Assembly (NCBI GenBank): GCA_030789695.1
Contig: CM061132.1
Coordinates: forward strand, 159,632,817-159,696,816
DNA length: 64,000 bases
Direction of reading: 5' to 3'
Source of the DNA: Scilla litardierei
Taxonomy: Eukaryota; Streptophyta; Magnoliopsida; Asparagales; Asparagaceae
Numbering within the stretch: position 1 is the first letter of the stretch; each line of letters starts with the position of its first letter. Below the pieces are notes generated by a model. The model was not told the origin of the DNA. It did no database searches and worked only from the letters and a program-made list of their open reading frames with translations. The position numbers and the translations under genes were made by a program. Of the stretch, positions 1 through 13,100 are shown in pieces.

Positions 1-640
1 CTTCGCGCCCAAAGTACAAATGCTGAAGCTTGGGAGGTGGTACATGTACAAACCACGGGCATTGGGGCCCAGCAGACAGGTTTACGTGCCATGATTGGTC
101 CCAGAGAATGTTATTGGGTCGTGGCGGGTTCCATAAAGCATCGTTGGGCCATGGCGAGCCCCGACGAGTCTCGTTGGGCCTTTGCGGGCCCAGAAAGGCT
201 GCGAGTAAGCCAGGCAGGCCCAACAGGCCTCCCTACAGGCCCCTGGCGGCCTGCAGGGCAGCCCGCAGGCCCGACCGACCTCCCTGGGGGTCGACAAGCT
301 TCTGAGGAGGGTCGACATGCCCGCCACACATCTCCTTGTGCCGATCTTCACCATCTGGATGTAGATCCACGTTAAAGGTGTCAACTTTTCCGTCTTTCTG
401 GTTCAAATGTTGCGCCTTTCACTCTCGATTTGGATTGTTGTCGTCAGTGTTGCCCAGATCTGAGTCGATGTCTTCGTTCTTCTTCAGATCTGAGCTGGTG
501 GCCTCCTCTTTGTGATGACAACGGTAGATCTCGATATACTCGTAGATCGGCTTCAGCGACTCCATTTCATTCATCGACTCCTCCAAATTCTTCATCACGG
601 ATCTCAATTCCTCTATCAAGATCGAACCGCTCTGATACCA
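1..640 (-). mobile_element. 5' end of a gypsy element (gag start and PBS), reverse orientation
   Basis: Read on the minus strand, a primer-binding site TGGTATCAGAGC (complement near 629-640) follows an LTR ending CACATCA. A charged gag N-terminus then reads from about 619 down to 419, and a G/C-rich Gly/Pro-type gag spacer continues to the window edge. The layout matches the intact gypsy element at 50057 (LTR, tRNA-iMet PBS, coiled gag start, GC-rich spacer). The gag frame has a stop near 419, so this copy is dead. It lies in PLD zeta intronic DNA, since coding exons start only at 2968. Confidence 0.6.
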
Positions 641-644
641 ATTT

Positions 645-1330
645 GATGTGATTCATATCTGGATTTAGGATAAAAATATGATTTTAGTGGTTTTTGGGGG
701 TGAAAGACGAGGTTTTTTTGGGTAAAGGTAGGATTTTTAGGCTTAGTGGAGAGATTTAGGAAAGAAATGAGGTATTTTTATTGATTGAAATAAAGGGAAT
801 ACGAGATTGGTGGCCTCGATTCAAGAGGAGGCCGCTCTTCTAGCTTTGGATTTGAGATCAAAGTCTAAATCTCTACTAGATCTAAGAGGTCTACCATATT
901 CTTCTCAAAAACTCCACATAATCCACACTCTCTAATCTCCCACTTTATTTATAATAAGACTCGTATTGAGCCGCCGAACCTAAATTACCATAATACCCCT
1001 AACCTGGGGGTTTTTACCCAAAATTACAAATCTGTCACTGGCCGCTCTTCTAGCTTTGGATTTGAGATCAAAGTCTAAATCTCTACTAGATCTAAGAGGT
1101 CTACCATATTCTTCTCAAAAACTCCACATAATCCACACTCTCTAATCTCCCACTTTATTTATAATAAGACTCGTATTGAGCCGCCGAACCTAAATTACCA
1201 TAATACCCCTAACCTGGGGGTTTTTACCCAAAATTACAAATCTTTCACTGGACCAACAAAATTATAATAACACCCCAGTGTTCGGAAATTACAGATCTGT
1301 CATTATTCGCATAAACCCTAATCATAACAA
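645..1330 (-). repeat. Gypsy LTR (reverse), right edge uncertain
   Basis: AT-rich sequence runs from TGATGTG (the complement of the LTR end CACATCA, next to the PBS) to about 1330. It is LTR-like by position and composition. It is lengthened by a 210-bp internal tandem duplication. I could not fix the outer LTR edge or a target-site duplication. Confidence 0.45.
831..1250. repeat. 210-bp tandem duplication inside an LTR
   Basis: The block beginning GCCGCTCTTCTAGCTTTGG at 831 is repeated at 1041, and the two units are nearly identical through ACCCAAAATTACAAATC. The near identity implies a recent unequal-exchange or slippage event. Confidence 0.9.
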
Positions 1331-1459
1331 TTGGCCATAGTAAAACTGCTGATGGGCATTCTGCTGTGCACGAGAATCTCTCAAAAGGGCTCTTCCTGCC
1401 ATCCCGTCATTTTTTCATCGTCCTTGAAACAAGCAGGATCTCTGCCGACCTCATCCAAG

Positions 1460-2400
1460 CTTCAATAGTTGCCCAGTGATTACAGGGCCGCCGCCTCCAG
1501 GGGTTGTCGCCGAGCCTTGATGGGTCTCCCACCTAAAAACATGGGGTCGTGGAGCCCTTGGAACTCTTCTGGAACAACGCCGAATCCCCAACGACCTGCC
1601 CTGGGGTCACCGGCCTCCTGGTGCCCCGGGGGACCCCAGGCGGGATTGTCGATGGTCGTCGCCCTCGGGTGGTGTTTTCTAGGGGCGCGCAGCCATTGGC
1701 AAGCTTGCCGCCAGTTGCTTGATCTTCCCAAGGGCCATGGGGCCCTTGATCTAACTCTTGTGGTTGTCCACCCTCATTTCTCTATTTTCTTGGCCAAAAA
1801 TCACGCCTTTTGTCCTAGATCTGAGCTGTTGTCATCGTCATTGCCAAGATCTAGCTTTGTCGGCTCTTTCTCAGGTGGAGGGCGGCGATTAATCTCTGAG
1901 ATCTTTTCAATTAGGGTTTCCATTGACGCCTTCATTTATGATTCCATCGAAGACAATCTCGTCTCAATCGCTTGATTTCTCTCCTTTATCAATTTCTTTA
2001 AACATTGAATTTTGCTTTCAAGTTTTTTTTCCAAAGCTTCCATCTTTCTTGTTGCCATCAAGATCTATGCTTTGATACCAATTTTTTAGGATTTGGATGA
2101 GATTTTGGGAAAGAAGTATTTGGCCTTTTTATTGATATTGAACGGAAATACAAGATAGTTGACCTCTTTCGAGAGGAGGATATCTCTTAGCCCTTATTTT
2201 GAGAAGAATGCTTAACTCTCCAATTAACTAAGGTTCTAATCTATTTCCTATTGATTTCTCTCTCAAATTTAACATCCTCCAATTACTCTAACCCCCATAT
2301 TTATAAAGAACTGATTTAATCATAATTAAGAAAACGTCACTGATTCCTTTGTGCTACGCCTTGCCTAGCCTTTGCCGCCGCCTCTAGTAAGTTATGATCA
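1460..2400 (-). mobile_element. Second reverse gypsy 5' fragment (gag, PBS, LTR)
   Basis: On the minus strand the primer-binding site TTGGTATCAAAGC (complement about 2069-2083) precedes a gag start reading MATRKMEALEKKLESK and a GC-rich spacer around 1490-1730. The LTR would occupy about 2084-2400. It resembles the fragment at 1-640 in layout and partly in sequence (shared GGAAATAC/GAGAGGAGG-type stretches). Stops interrupt the frame. I see no partner LTR or pol, so it is truncated. Confidence 0.5.
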
Positions 2401-2479
2401 TATCAGAATCCTTAGATTCTCCTATGGAATCTAATTTCCTTCTCATATTTGTATCCTCCCTTGGAATATAATTAATTCT

Positions 2480-2720
2480 CGACTGGGATTGATGTACCTG
2501 TTTTGTATAGAGTGCTACAGTAACCAACCCTTTGCAAGGAAGAAATCATATGATACCATGTTAAAACTAGTTTGGTGGTCCCGCGATAAATCGAACTAGT
2601 AGGGACATAATCTTGAGACACTGTAACCCAAAATATTAAGCTATTAGCTAGAGGCCCAACTTCCAATATATGTCCTTTACTTTTTTCTTGTAATTCCAAT
2701 GTGGGACTACTCTTATAACA
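2480..2720. repeat. Dispersed non-coding repeat (family A, copy 1)
   Basis: The stretch ends with an AATGTGGGACTACTC motif that recurs in similar form near 24930 and 35240. It has no coding capacity and probably belongs to a short non-autonomous element family. Borders are approximate. Confidence 0.3.
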
Positions 2721-2967
2721 GATGACCTCTTAATAGATCCTATTATAAATTTGTGTTTCTGAAAATTTTAATGTTAGCTAATTCATTTTTTCTAGTTAGG
2801 CGTCCATAACCGTTGAAATCTAGATGTTATTTGTTACTGTCCTTTTACAATAGACTAGATAGCTTTACTCATAGCATGTCAGTTTTCTAAGTAAAAATAT
2901 TAGATTGAGATGATGTTGTTTTCAAGTCACGTTTACTTGCTGATTGCTATCTTTGCTTTTTTGCCAG

Positions 2968-3114
2968 AACCAATTTTTCATATCAGGCCTTTCGGGAGAT
3001 GATATAATTAAGAATCGTGTTTTAGAAGCATTATACAGGCGTATCATGCGTGCAGAGAAAGAAAAAAAGTGTTTTAGGGTTATTATAGTCATTCCACTGT
3101 TACCTGGGTTCCAG
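2968..3114 (+). CDS. PLDZETA: PLD zeta exon (first visible)
   Basis: The exon follows the acceptor TTGCCAG and ends at CCAG/gtaatt, giving 49 codons in phase 0. It starts [12 protein letters not shown], the segment that follows the FIYIE motif in PLD zeta, and ends VIPLLPGFQ. The preceding exon is not in the window. The next intron is only 78 bp. Confidence 0.92.
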
Positions 3115-6100
3115 GTAATTTTTTAACATCGCTTCTTTGATTTTGGAAATCTTTCATTATCATTCATTTTCATAAACTCTAGTTTGTTTCAGGGTGGCAT
3201 TGATGATGGTGGTGCCGCATCTGTGAGGGCAATAATGCATTGGCAATATCGAACCATCTGCAGAGGGCCAAATTCAATATTGCATAACCTTTATGACATA
3301 ATGGGTCCTAAAGCACATGATTACATTTCTTTTTATGGTCTTAGATCATATGGAAAACTCTGTGATGGAGGTCCCTTGGCTACAAATCTGGTGAGTCACT
3401 GGTAAATATTTGCTTATTTTCTGCAGAATCTGGTTGACATGACGTGATTTACTCATTTTTTTAAAGTTTTAAAGATACTTTGACTTGCCTACTAGCCTTT
3501 TAGAAAGCATCATCTGGTCCACGCATGATATCAGTTTCAAGAAGATAATTTCTTTACCATTGACCGTGAGAATTAACATTCAAGTGTCATAAATGTCAAG
3601 GAAATATCAAGTACTACAAAGCGCACAAGTCAGGACTGTCCAACTATTTCTCTCTAGTTATTAGTGATTTACTGATCTTTCTTATTGAGGTTAGACAATC
3701 TAAATTTGGCTAGTTTGATTGTGTGTGGCAGTATGAATGCAAAAAAATATTTTTCATCTGCCCGTGTTGCTCTTACATAACTCAAAAACTCATGAGGGTT
3801 GGTGCATTGTCTTCAATCTAGCATGCACATGCTTGAACTTACCTTGTTTCAGTTAGACAAGTTGAAATAGACCAAGCTTGAGTTCATTTACCAATTATTA
3901 TCCTAACTTGGATAAAAGATTAGTGGAAGGATTCAGGTTTTTGTGACACGCAAAAGCTGCCATGGACAATCTGCCCAAGCTTGAACATACTATCATTTTC
4001 TGCGTGGTTTGTTGAAAACTCTATATTTATATCCTTAAACGAAACAGTTATGCGGGAACTCCTCAGATAACCTTCTCAGACAGCTTAAAGTGTGTAGAAA
4101 TACCAGAGATATGTCAAGTTAATCTGATTTATCGGTTTTCTCCGTTTCTTAATTTCTAAATTTACATTGATTGTGCATTGGTAAATCCATCACCATGAGT
4201 ATCGGGCCTTACGATTTAACAAGGGAGGCCTAGCCAAAATTTTAAAAGGTCAGTTGACAGTTATGGGAACCTCACTGTAGAGACTATAAGCATGGGAGGC
4301 CTTGCCAAAATTCTAGGTCAATTGACGGCTATGGGAACCGGCAGTATTGGTGTTGTTATCACTCATAAAATTAAGAGAAACTGTCATAAATTTGCCTAGA
4401 CCATAAGTTGAGCAGAAGGGAAAGATGTGTTTGCTAAATGACCACATTTATCTTGCAGCCACCAACGAATAATATGTCGGATATGTGAATGGGTATCACA
4501 TTAGTTATTATGTTATGATTACTTTTTTATTGTATTATACAAATTATGTTCCATTATATTGTGTCTTGTAGGTGTATGTCCACAGCAAATTGATGATAAT
4601 TGATGATCGTATGGTGTTAATCGGATCAGCTAATATAAATGACAGGAGTTTGCTAGGATCACGAGACTCTGAGGTACTGTTCTTATTTTATGATTCACAT
4701 TGCAATTTATTGGAACGGTTAGAATTTGTAGTTCTAGCAATATCCAGAGAGTTTCTTGCTGTTTGATGTTGACTGGAATATACTTTGCGATGTTTTTGAC
4801 TAATGGAAATGTATGTTTGAATCGTAGTTACTGACACTATATATAATGGACTATCTTAATGCCTTCTGCGGAGTGCTTCAATTTCATATAGAACTTATAC
4901 TTACTAAATAATGGTATAATTTCCTGTTATCAAATCAAAATAGAGTAATTGTAACTATCTATAATTATATTGGAGTTGTAAAATTTATAATTATTTGTAT
5001 GCACATAATTTCTGGACCATTTCTGTTATGCATTCAGTACAACAATCTCTGCTTGATTCTTAAAGATCTTCAATAACATGCATGGTCAATATGCTTAATT
5101 TAGGTTGAAGGATAAGAATTGTTAAATAAGAAAAAATTCTTCTTCATTTTGGTAGACATCGATTAGCTTACTTATAGATACATGGTTGGATATTCCATCA
5201 CCTCATTACACCTTTTCTACTAACCACTCTTATTATTACAATCACTCTTATTACACCTTCTCTCCTAACCACTCACATTACACCTTAATTCTCAACCACT
5301 CACATTACGCCTTACACACTATGTACGCTAATATTCTTCCTTAAGTTGGTGAATGAATGTCATACATGCTTAGCTTGTTACAAATAATACGAGTATCCCC
5401 AAGTAGTATGGTTAACAGATTGCTAACTGATTGACCAACGATGCATTTATAGTTTGCATAATCTTTTCATTTACCTTCTTCCAGATCAAATAACAATCTA
5501 TCTCAATATGCTTCGTGCACTAATAAAAGGTAAGATTCTGCAGAATATGAATGGTCGTCTTGTTATCATAATATAACTGTACTGAAAAATGAACTATAAA
5601 CTGAAGCTCTGTCATGAGGTTTTTGATTCATATCAACTCGTATGTAACATTGACAATAGCTCAAAATTTAAATTCCATATTAGACCGTAAAATGACATCT
5701 TATTTCTTATTTTTAATATCATATTATTCTCCATAATAAATATACAGTAGTACCATGTAATAGACCTACTAATAGACCTACTGTCATTGAGTGACCTGTC
5801 TAATCATCATTAGAGAAGGCATCTACTCTATAATGCCCATGAGTTTAATACGTAAGTTTTTTTCCCTGGTGTACTTTTTAGAATGGAGTACAACCTTTCA
5901 ATAGTCTATACATGGAGCTAATATGAACTAGTCGACTATACTGACTGGATACATGATATCAGGTCGAATCAAGTTGAGTCATTATGAGATAGTTGTGTTT
6001 TTTATAAGTCTCATATATCGGCTGGGATCATCCAATGGTTTCCTCTTATCTAATAGCAATTTTAAGTTTGAATCCACATGAGAGCTAATTGATCAGTACA

Positions 6101-7087
6101 TTGATAATCTTGTCTTTTTAAGAAAATCTAATACATATTTTTTCCAAGACAATACAATACATTCGCCTGATCTAGCTACCTTTATGCTAAGAAATTAACG
6201 CAGTGGTTCGAGATCCTAAGTCTAGAAACACCTCTGTCTAATTCCTTTAACATCGTCCCCGGTGATCACTATGTTAGTGACATAAACCAATAACTATATA
6301 TATGTCAGGTTAAGGTAGATAAGCAGCTGGTGTTGGAAATTTCCCATACCGGCCCTCTAAAAACCGTATTTTCCATCATATTTTTTTAATTTTTTGTTTT
6401 GGGTTGTTGTACACATTCTAAAACCCCAAAACCTCAAATATGGATGAATTCTAGGGGTTTTGACCATTGATCCACGCGTTATAAAAATTTTTATTGTTCT
6501 GAAACTGTTAAATTTGCAACAATCGGATCGATGGTCTAATAACAGTATATTCACTTGATTTTCGGTATTTTTATCATTCATGATACGCAGAAGAAGATGA
6601 ACGGTGTTGATCTTCTAAAAATGGTGGAAATTCAAGTATATAAGGGCAGGTATAAGAAATTTCCTATATCAACGGCTATATATATTTACATATATGTATG
6701 TATATATATATATAGAGGAGGGATCAAATGACCCCAAAAATAACCCCCTATCAAAAATCCTATGCCCTCCATTTTTTTGGAAGATCCGAACCGTTCATCT
6801 TGATCTCCACCCTCTAAATACCCGACCCACCAATTTTCAACCCGATCCCATGTGTTTTGCCTGTTCATCCATCCGACCCAAATTTAACGGTTTCCCACGA
6901 ACAAAACTTTTGCGAATGGTTGATGAACGGGCAAAACACATGTGATCGGGTTGAAAATTGGTGCGTCAGGTATTTAGAGGGTGGAGATCAAGATGAACGG
7001 TTCGGATCTTCCGAAAAAATGGGGGGCATAGGATTTTTGATAGGGGGTCATTTTTGGGGGTTATTTTTGGGGGTCATTTGATCCCTC

Positions 7088-7150
<63 letters not shown>

Positions 7151-10100
7151 TAAAGTGTTCCTAGGATGACTCCTTAGATTAAATCTAAGGAGTCGCCCCC
7201 ATTTTCTCACATCTCCCACAATTTTTTTGGATTTTATTTTTCATGGGGTTGTTGGTCACATCATGGATGATCAACATACCAAAAATCAAGCCATTCCAAT
7301 ACTTTTAGAGCCACCATCTACCCCTTGCAACTTCAACGGTCTGAAAACGTGCTGAAAACCCATGAAGTTGCAAGGGGTAGATGGGGGCTCTAAAAGTATT
7401 GGAATGAATTGATTTTTGGTATGTTGATCATCCATGAGGTGAATAACCCCATGAAAAAAAATTCCGAAAAAAATGTGGGATATGGGGAAAATGGGGGCGA
7501 CTCCTTAGATTGAATCTAAGGAGTCACCCTAGGAACACTTTACCCATATATATATATACGAGGTTGATTAGGATCCATTCGGATGGATTGCGGATCCATC
7601 CAAATCAAATTTAAAATTAGACAACCTAAATAGAAAATCTTTGTAATAATATGGACAACCTAATTAGACAACCTAAATTCGGATGGATCAAACATATTGA
7701 AATTGAGAGTAAAATGAGTGTAATAATATGGAGTTCTCAGTCCATTCAGAAATGTGTGAGACTCTAAATATGGGTTTGGGGGGTTCACGTTGAAAAAGTA
7801 TGCGTTAAAGAGTGGACACGGATTTGATTCTCACTCGCACTCTCAAAAGGGAGAGTTGGCTAGAGTTAGAGAGGAAGGTGGTGTACTCGTGATACACCAT
7901 TAGGTAAATGATGGTTTTCTCTGCTTGACCAGAAAAATCGAGAATTGTCTCGCTCCCGAAAGGGGGAGTTACAAGAGGGCCCTATAGTACTCGTGTCAAT
8001 GTTTGGGGTACCACTTTTCACCCACCCTAGGTGAAGTCCAGCTCCTTAAGTGTCCTACGTTTTACACGAGTCTTCGAACATTTAAATTGATAAATTTAAT
8101 ATAATTGTCATTAATTCATAAATATTGTTCGGTTACTTCATATTACATGTTCCTCAGTTTTACTTTCAGCACTTGCATTGTGTGTTATGTTTTCATTATA
8201 CTCTATGGACTTGTAAGTTCAGTAGACCACTCTCTAGATAGGCAGTCTGGTTCTAAAACTGGGTCATATATAGTTTAGTTAGGTTTCTGTTAGATTCGGA
8301 ATAAGGAGGCGGGCCGCAAGTAGGGGCACGCGCAAGGGAGGCCGCCTCACCCTAGGGGCATTTTCGACTCTTTGATTTATTATAATTGAGTGGCAAACTT
8401 GTAATTGGAAGGATGTAGTTTTTATTCTTAAGCTAGGGTTAGCCGTCATTTTATTTTTTATGCTTGATTATCGAATTGTTTTGAGAGTTCTTAGGTAGAT
8501 CTTAGGAGAGTGCAGACGTCCTTACTTTAGGCGTCTTGCGAGGGTGGTTGCCCCTATCAATTGTAGCCAATTTATCACTTTTCTTCTATTTTATCTATAA
8601 AGTTCAAATTTTTTTCGGATCTATCATTTTGGAATCAGAGCGACTACGATCCATGATGGCGTCAACAAGGAGTAAAGATCGAAGTGAAGCGGAGGAGAAG
8701 AACCATGGGGAGATCAAGGAGGTGAAGAAACCCGTGGCGGGGAATAACGAGTCAATCGTTAAATTGACGGCGGCGGTGGATCGACTCGTCGCAAAACAAG
8801 ATAGGACGGAGGAAGCACTCGCTCATATCGTCTTCCAACTTACGGCTCTCAACGGAAAGTTAGAGATTGACGGCACAAACCCTAGTTCTTGAAAAAAGGC
8901 CCCGTCTTTGGAGAAAGGAAAGGAAAAGATCGAGATTTACGAAGAAGGGTTGCTTTCGGATGCTGACGAGTACTTCAAAGAGGAGGAAGATCCGTGGAGG
9001 AGTGAGGAGATCAGAGGGGTTCACCAGGGCCACGAAAGTGGTCAGCCAAACCCCCAGAACCAGCCCAGGGGTCGACCGACACCAACGGAGGTCGGAGGGC
9101 CCGCCCTGCCCAGTTCGGACAGCCGACAGGGCCGACCGAACCCTGCCGGCCATCGACAGGGTCGGCCGACCCTGCCCTGCCCTCGGGAGGCCTCGTCAGG
9201 CCTCTGGCAGCCCCGACAGGGCCTGCCGGGGGTCTAGCAGGGTCCAGCGACCCCCTGGCAGCTGCCAATGGGCTTCGGCGAGTAGGGGATGGTCCGTCCG
9301 GGCCCTTCAGGGGCTCCTTTGCAACGACAGAGGTGCGGGGAGCATTTCCAGGGGTGCAGGAGTTCTCTAGACACCTGCATGGGGAGATTTACCACTACGG
9401 AGATGGAGGGGGCAGAAATTGTTATGATGAAGGCGGGTGAGCATACTGAGGTGATTTTGGTGCTGGCGAAGGGTGGGAAGATTGCAGAGGACATACTGGA
9501 GGGCAGCGAGGGGACTTTGGAGACCATGGTGGAGGGCCACATAAAGGATATGAGACACAGAACGAGAGATGACAACATCATCATCAGCACAAGAGCGCAG
9601 AGGGTAGGTCAGAACCAGGGACATTTTGGGGGAGATGGCAGGGTGAGAAAACTGAAGATGCCGTGTTTGATGGGGAGGATCTGCATGCGTGGCTGTTTCG
9701 GGCTGAGAGGTATTTATTTCACTGCTTATCACATGACGGATGCCCAGAATTTGGAGGCAACGGCCATTTGGAAGAGCTTTAGGGTGGTATCAGTGGGAAG
9801 AGAGGAGGCATCATTTTTGCAGTTGGGAGGAGCTTAAGGATCTCATTTTGGAGAAGTTTCGGGATCCCCACCTGGGAAACCTTCACGAGCAGTTTTTGCA
9901 CTCAGGCAGAACGGGCCGGTGAGAGATTACATTGAGAAGTTTGAGACCTTGTTGGGACGAGTGCACGGAGTTACTGATGAGCCACTAGAGGGCACATTCA
10001 TGAAGGTGCTGAAGCCCGTTCTTCATGTGGGGGTTCGGCCATACAAGCCCAAGGGACTGTCAGATGTCATGGGGATGGTACAGATGGTCGAGGATGCTCA

Positions 10101-13100
10101 GGCTGGGGAGAGGAGAGTTAGGAGTGAGTATGGTGGTCAGGTGCAGCACGGGTTCTCAGCCGTGTCACGGGGTGAAGGCTATCGTAGGGACAGATCAGGC
10201 AAGTGACGAGAAGATTGAGAAGAAGAGCAGTGCACCGACAGCAGGGGGTCAGTTCAGGAGGATGACTGACGCCGAGATGAGGGAGAAGAGGCAGAAAGCG
10301 CTCTATTTCTGATGCGATGAGCGATTCACCCCAGGACACCACTGTGGGGTTTGCAAGCTGAAAGTGCTGATAGCCGGGACAGACGATGAGGATGACGTGG
10401 AGGATGAAGAGGTCGGAGTGGAAGACGACTCCCACTCGGAGTAGAACCGCCAGAAACTTCATGCACTACCTTGAGGACAAGGTGGATTTTCGGTGGCGGA
10501 GTAATTTTAGATCCGAAATGAGTAGGCGGGCCACGAGTAGGCGCATGCGCAAGGGAGGCCGCCTCAACCTAGGGGCATTTTCGACTCCTCTTTGATTTAT
10601 TATAATTGAGTGGCAAACTTGTAATTGGAAGGATGGAGTTTTTATTCTTAAGTTAGGGCTAGCCGTCATTTTATTTTGTATGCTTGATTATCGAATTGTT
10701 TTGAGAGAGTTCTTAGGTAGATCTTAGGAGAGTGCGAACGTCCTCGCTTTAGGCGTCTTGGGAGGGTGGTTGCCTCTACCAATTGTAGCCAATTTATCAT
10801 TTTTCTTCTATTTTATCTGTAAAGTTCAGATTTTTCCTTCGGATCTATCAGTTTCATATTGGTCACGCGTTGGCGTGTCCCATTACTTTTTTCAGGCTTA
10901 GAGGTTGAGACTCCAGAGCAGACTCGGGTTCAGCAGATCACTCCATCTTCAGAGGTACATATGGAGACTGATGAAGATTTTGTCCACCTAGATTTTCCTG
11001 GATAGACTAGTGAGTGTGTCGTACCGGGTGGGTCCCCTTTTTGGGTTTCTTTTTTAGGGTTGGGTTTTCTTTCGACTTTTCCCCACTTTTGTACTTTTGT
11101 ACCCATGTACAGCTTGGGGTTTTACGATGTACTTCTGTTATATGTATATGATGCAGTTTAGTATTTTCTTTCAGTACTTGTGGATTTTAATTTTGCTGGA
11201 GTTCTGTACCTTTCAGTACTATTCCAGTATATCGTAGTGACCTGCATGTATAATTTTAGTTAATCATAATTAATGCCTATTAGTGTTTGGATGTTAGGTG
11301 CTCGAAGCCCAGTGTTTGAATACTACAGCGGCCTAGTCAACTGTGCAACTTCCGTAATTGGGAGAGCGGGCCGTGACACGAACTGGGGGCTGGAATCTTT
11401 TATTTTCATTCGGGCTCAAGTTTGATTTAGGTTTGAATTGAACTTATTGAAAATAACATTAGGGCAGGTAAATAAGGTTTATGGCACAAACAAAAAATCA
11501 AGCACAAAATCAAAGTCACAAATCACAGATTTTAATGGAGCTGGCTCCCCACCTACTTTTCGACTTCTCCTCGAGGATTTAACCCTTTTTGAAACCACAA
11601 AAAGAGCCTGATCACGCTACGGGTGGTAATCAAACCATTACAATACCTAATCATTCTTAAAAATGGTGATCTAATCGAACACTAGTTTAAGGAAATATAC
11701 GCTCAATAATAGCCTTTGTATAAAGCTATACAAAAAATACACCCTCATAATAAAATAATTTTAACTGATCTAAACTGAAGTTATAAATCAGAAAGATATT
11801 ACCGTGACGTAGGTTGTAAGATCGTAATTGCGTCAGTGAAAACGGTGCGTCAATCAGAGTTCTATAGCTCAAGATATCGCGCTTGCAAGTTCTAGGGTTA
11901 AAACGTCAATTTTGAAATTTGCAGAGACTTTTTTGAAAAATTCATGCTCTCTTGATTCTTGACTTGACCTAGCTATGCAGAGTTTGGACTGGACTTTGGA
12001 TGAGAGGGTCCGACCAATGTTGCATGAGCTTGGATAAGCTAGGCCGGCCACTTGATGGAGCTTTTACTTGATGAGATGCCGACTAAGATTGAATCTTTGA
12101 GGAGAGGTCGACTTGCATGCATGAGTTGTGAGAGGAGATGCCAGCTATTTATAGGCTTATGAAACCCAAGTCCTCTTTAAACATGAACTCTTGTATTTGT
12201 GTTGTGTATGAACTCTTGTACCCAAGTTCATTTGTAAAGTTAAACTTGTTAACCTCCTGAGCTCTTTTGTTGCACTTGCATGTAAAATGTTCTCTTAATT
12301 CGCAATTCTTTAAGGAGCATCTTGAACTTGATCTTGAACTTGAACTTATGAACGTATGCAGAAGTACGAAACTACCCGTTTGACCAAGTCAGCCAGGCCA
12401 ACCAGTACGGAATACTCAACTAGGCCTTGAGAGCTCGTCGACTAATAGCATAGTAGTCGACTACTTCCAAGGCTATGGTTGACTAATGAAGTCTTTTTTC
12501 AGAGAGTTAGTCGCCTAATGACGGTGTCTAGTCGACTAATGACTAATGTTTGTCAATTTAGCATCATTTAGCTTTGTTTTGAACTAAACCTCATTTAACA
12601 TATTAGTAGACATAATACTTATTTGGCAGATTCAAAAATCAAAGGTTTGACATAGTTAGTGGGCTAACTAGTCCAACAATCTTCCTCTTCTTGATTATGG
12701 AAAACAGGTATAGAAAATTGAGATAAATAAATATAGAGTTATGTCAATACATATGTACAATGCTCCTCCGCTATCTATGTGCTCACATGAGTTATGTGAC
12801 AAGCTCCCCCTAAGTCCATGCATATCTCAGCTTTTTATATCTCTCCCCCTTTCGATATCATGCAAAAAGTATAGGCATTCATCTCTCAATTTTTTATCTT
12901 TCCTCCATGCAATACAATGCTCAATGCTTCCCGTAAATCCATGCATCTCTCTCCCAAATTTTCTCTCAAATTTTCTATCCCTCCTTTTGACATCAATCGA
13001 AAAGAATAGACATGAACAAGAAAATATCATCAAATCAATTGAAATTGTTAAGCACAAAAACATGTAACAAAATTAGCATACCGAAGAAACAATCTCATGA

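Noticed and set aside
831..1250. CRISPR-like direct repeats here or at 49443-49590
   Set aside because: Units are long, contiguous tandem copies without unique spacers, and the DNA is plant nuclear.
1..2967. An earlier PLD zeta exon
   Set aside because: I looked for the segment ending FIYIE before an AG/GT border and found none. The region is gypsy debris and intron.
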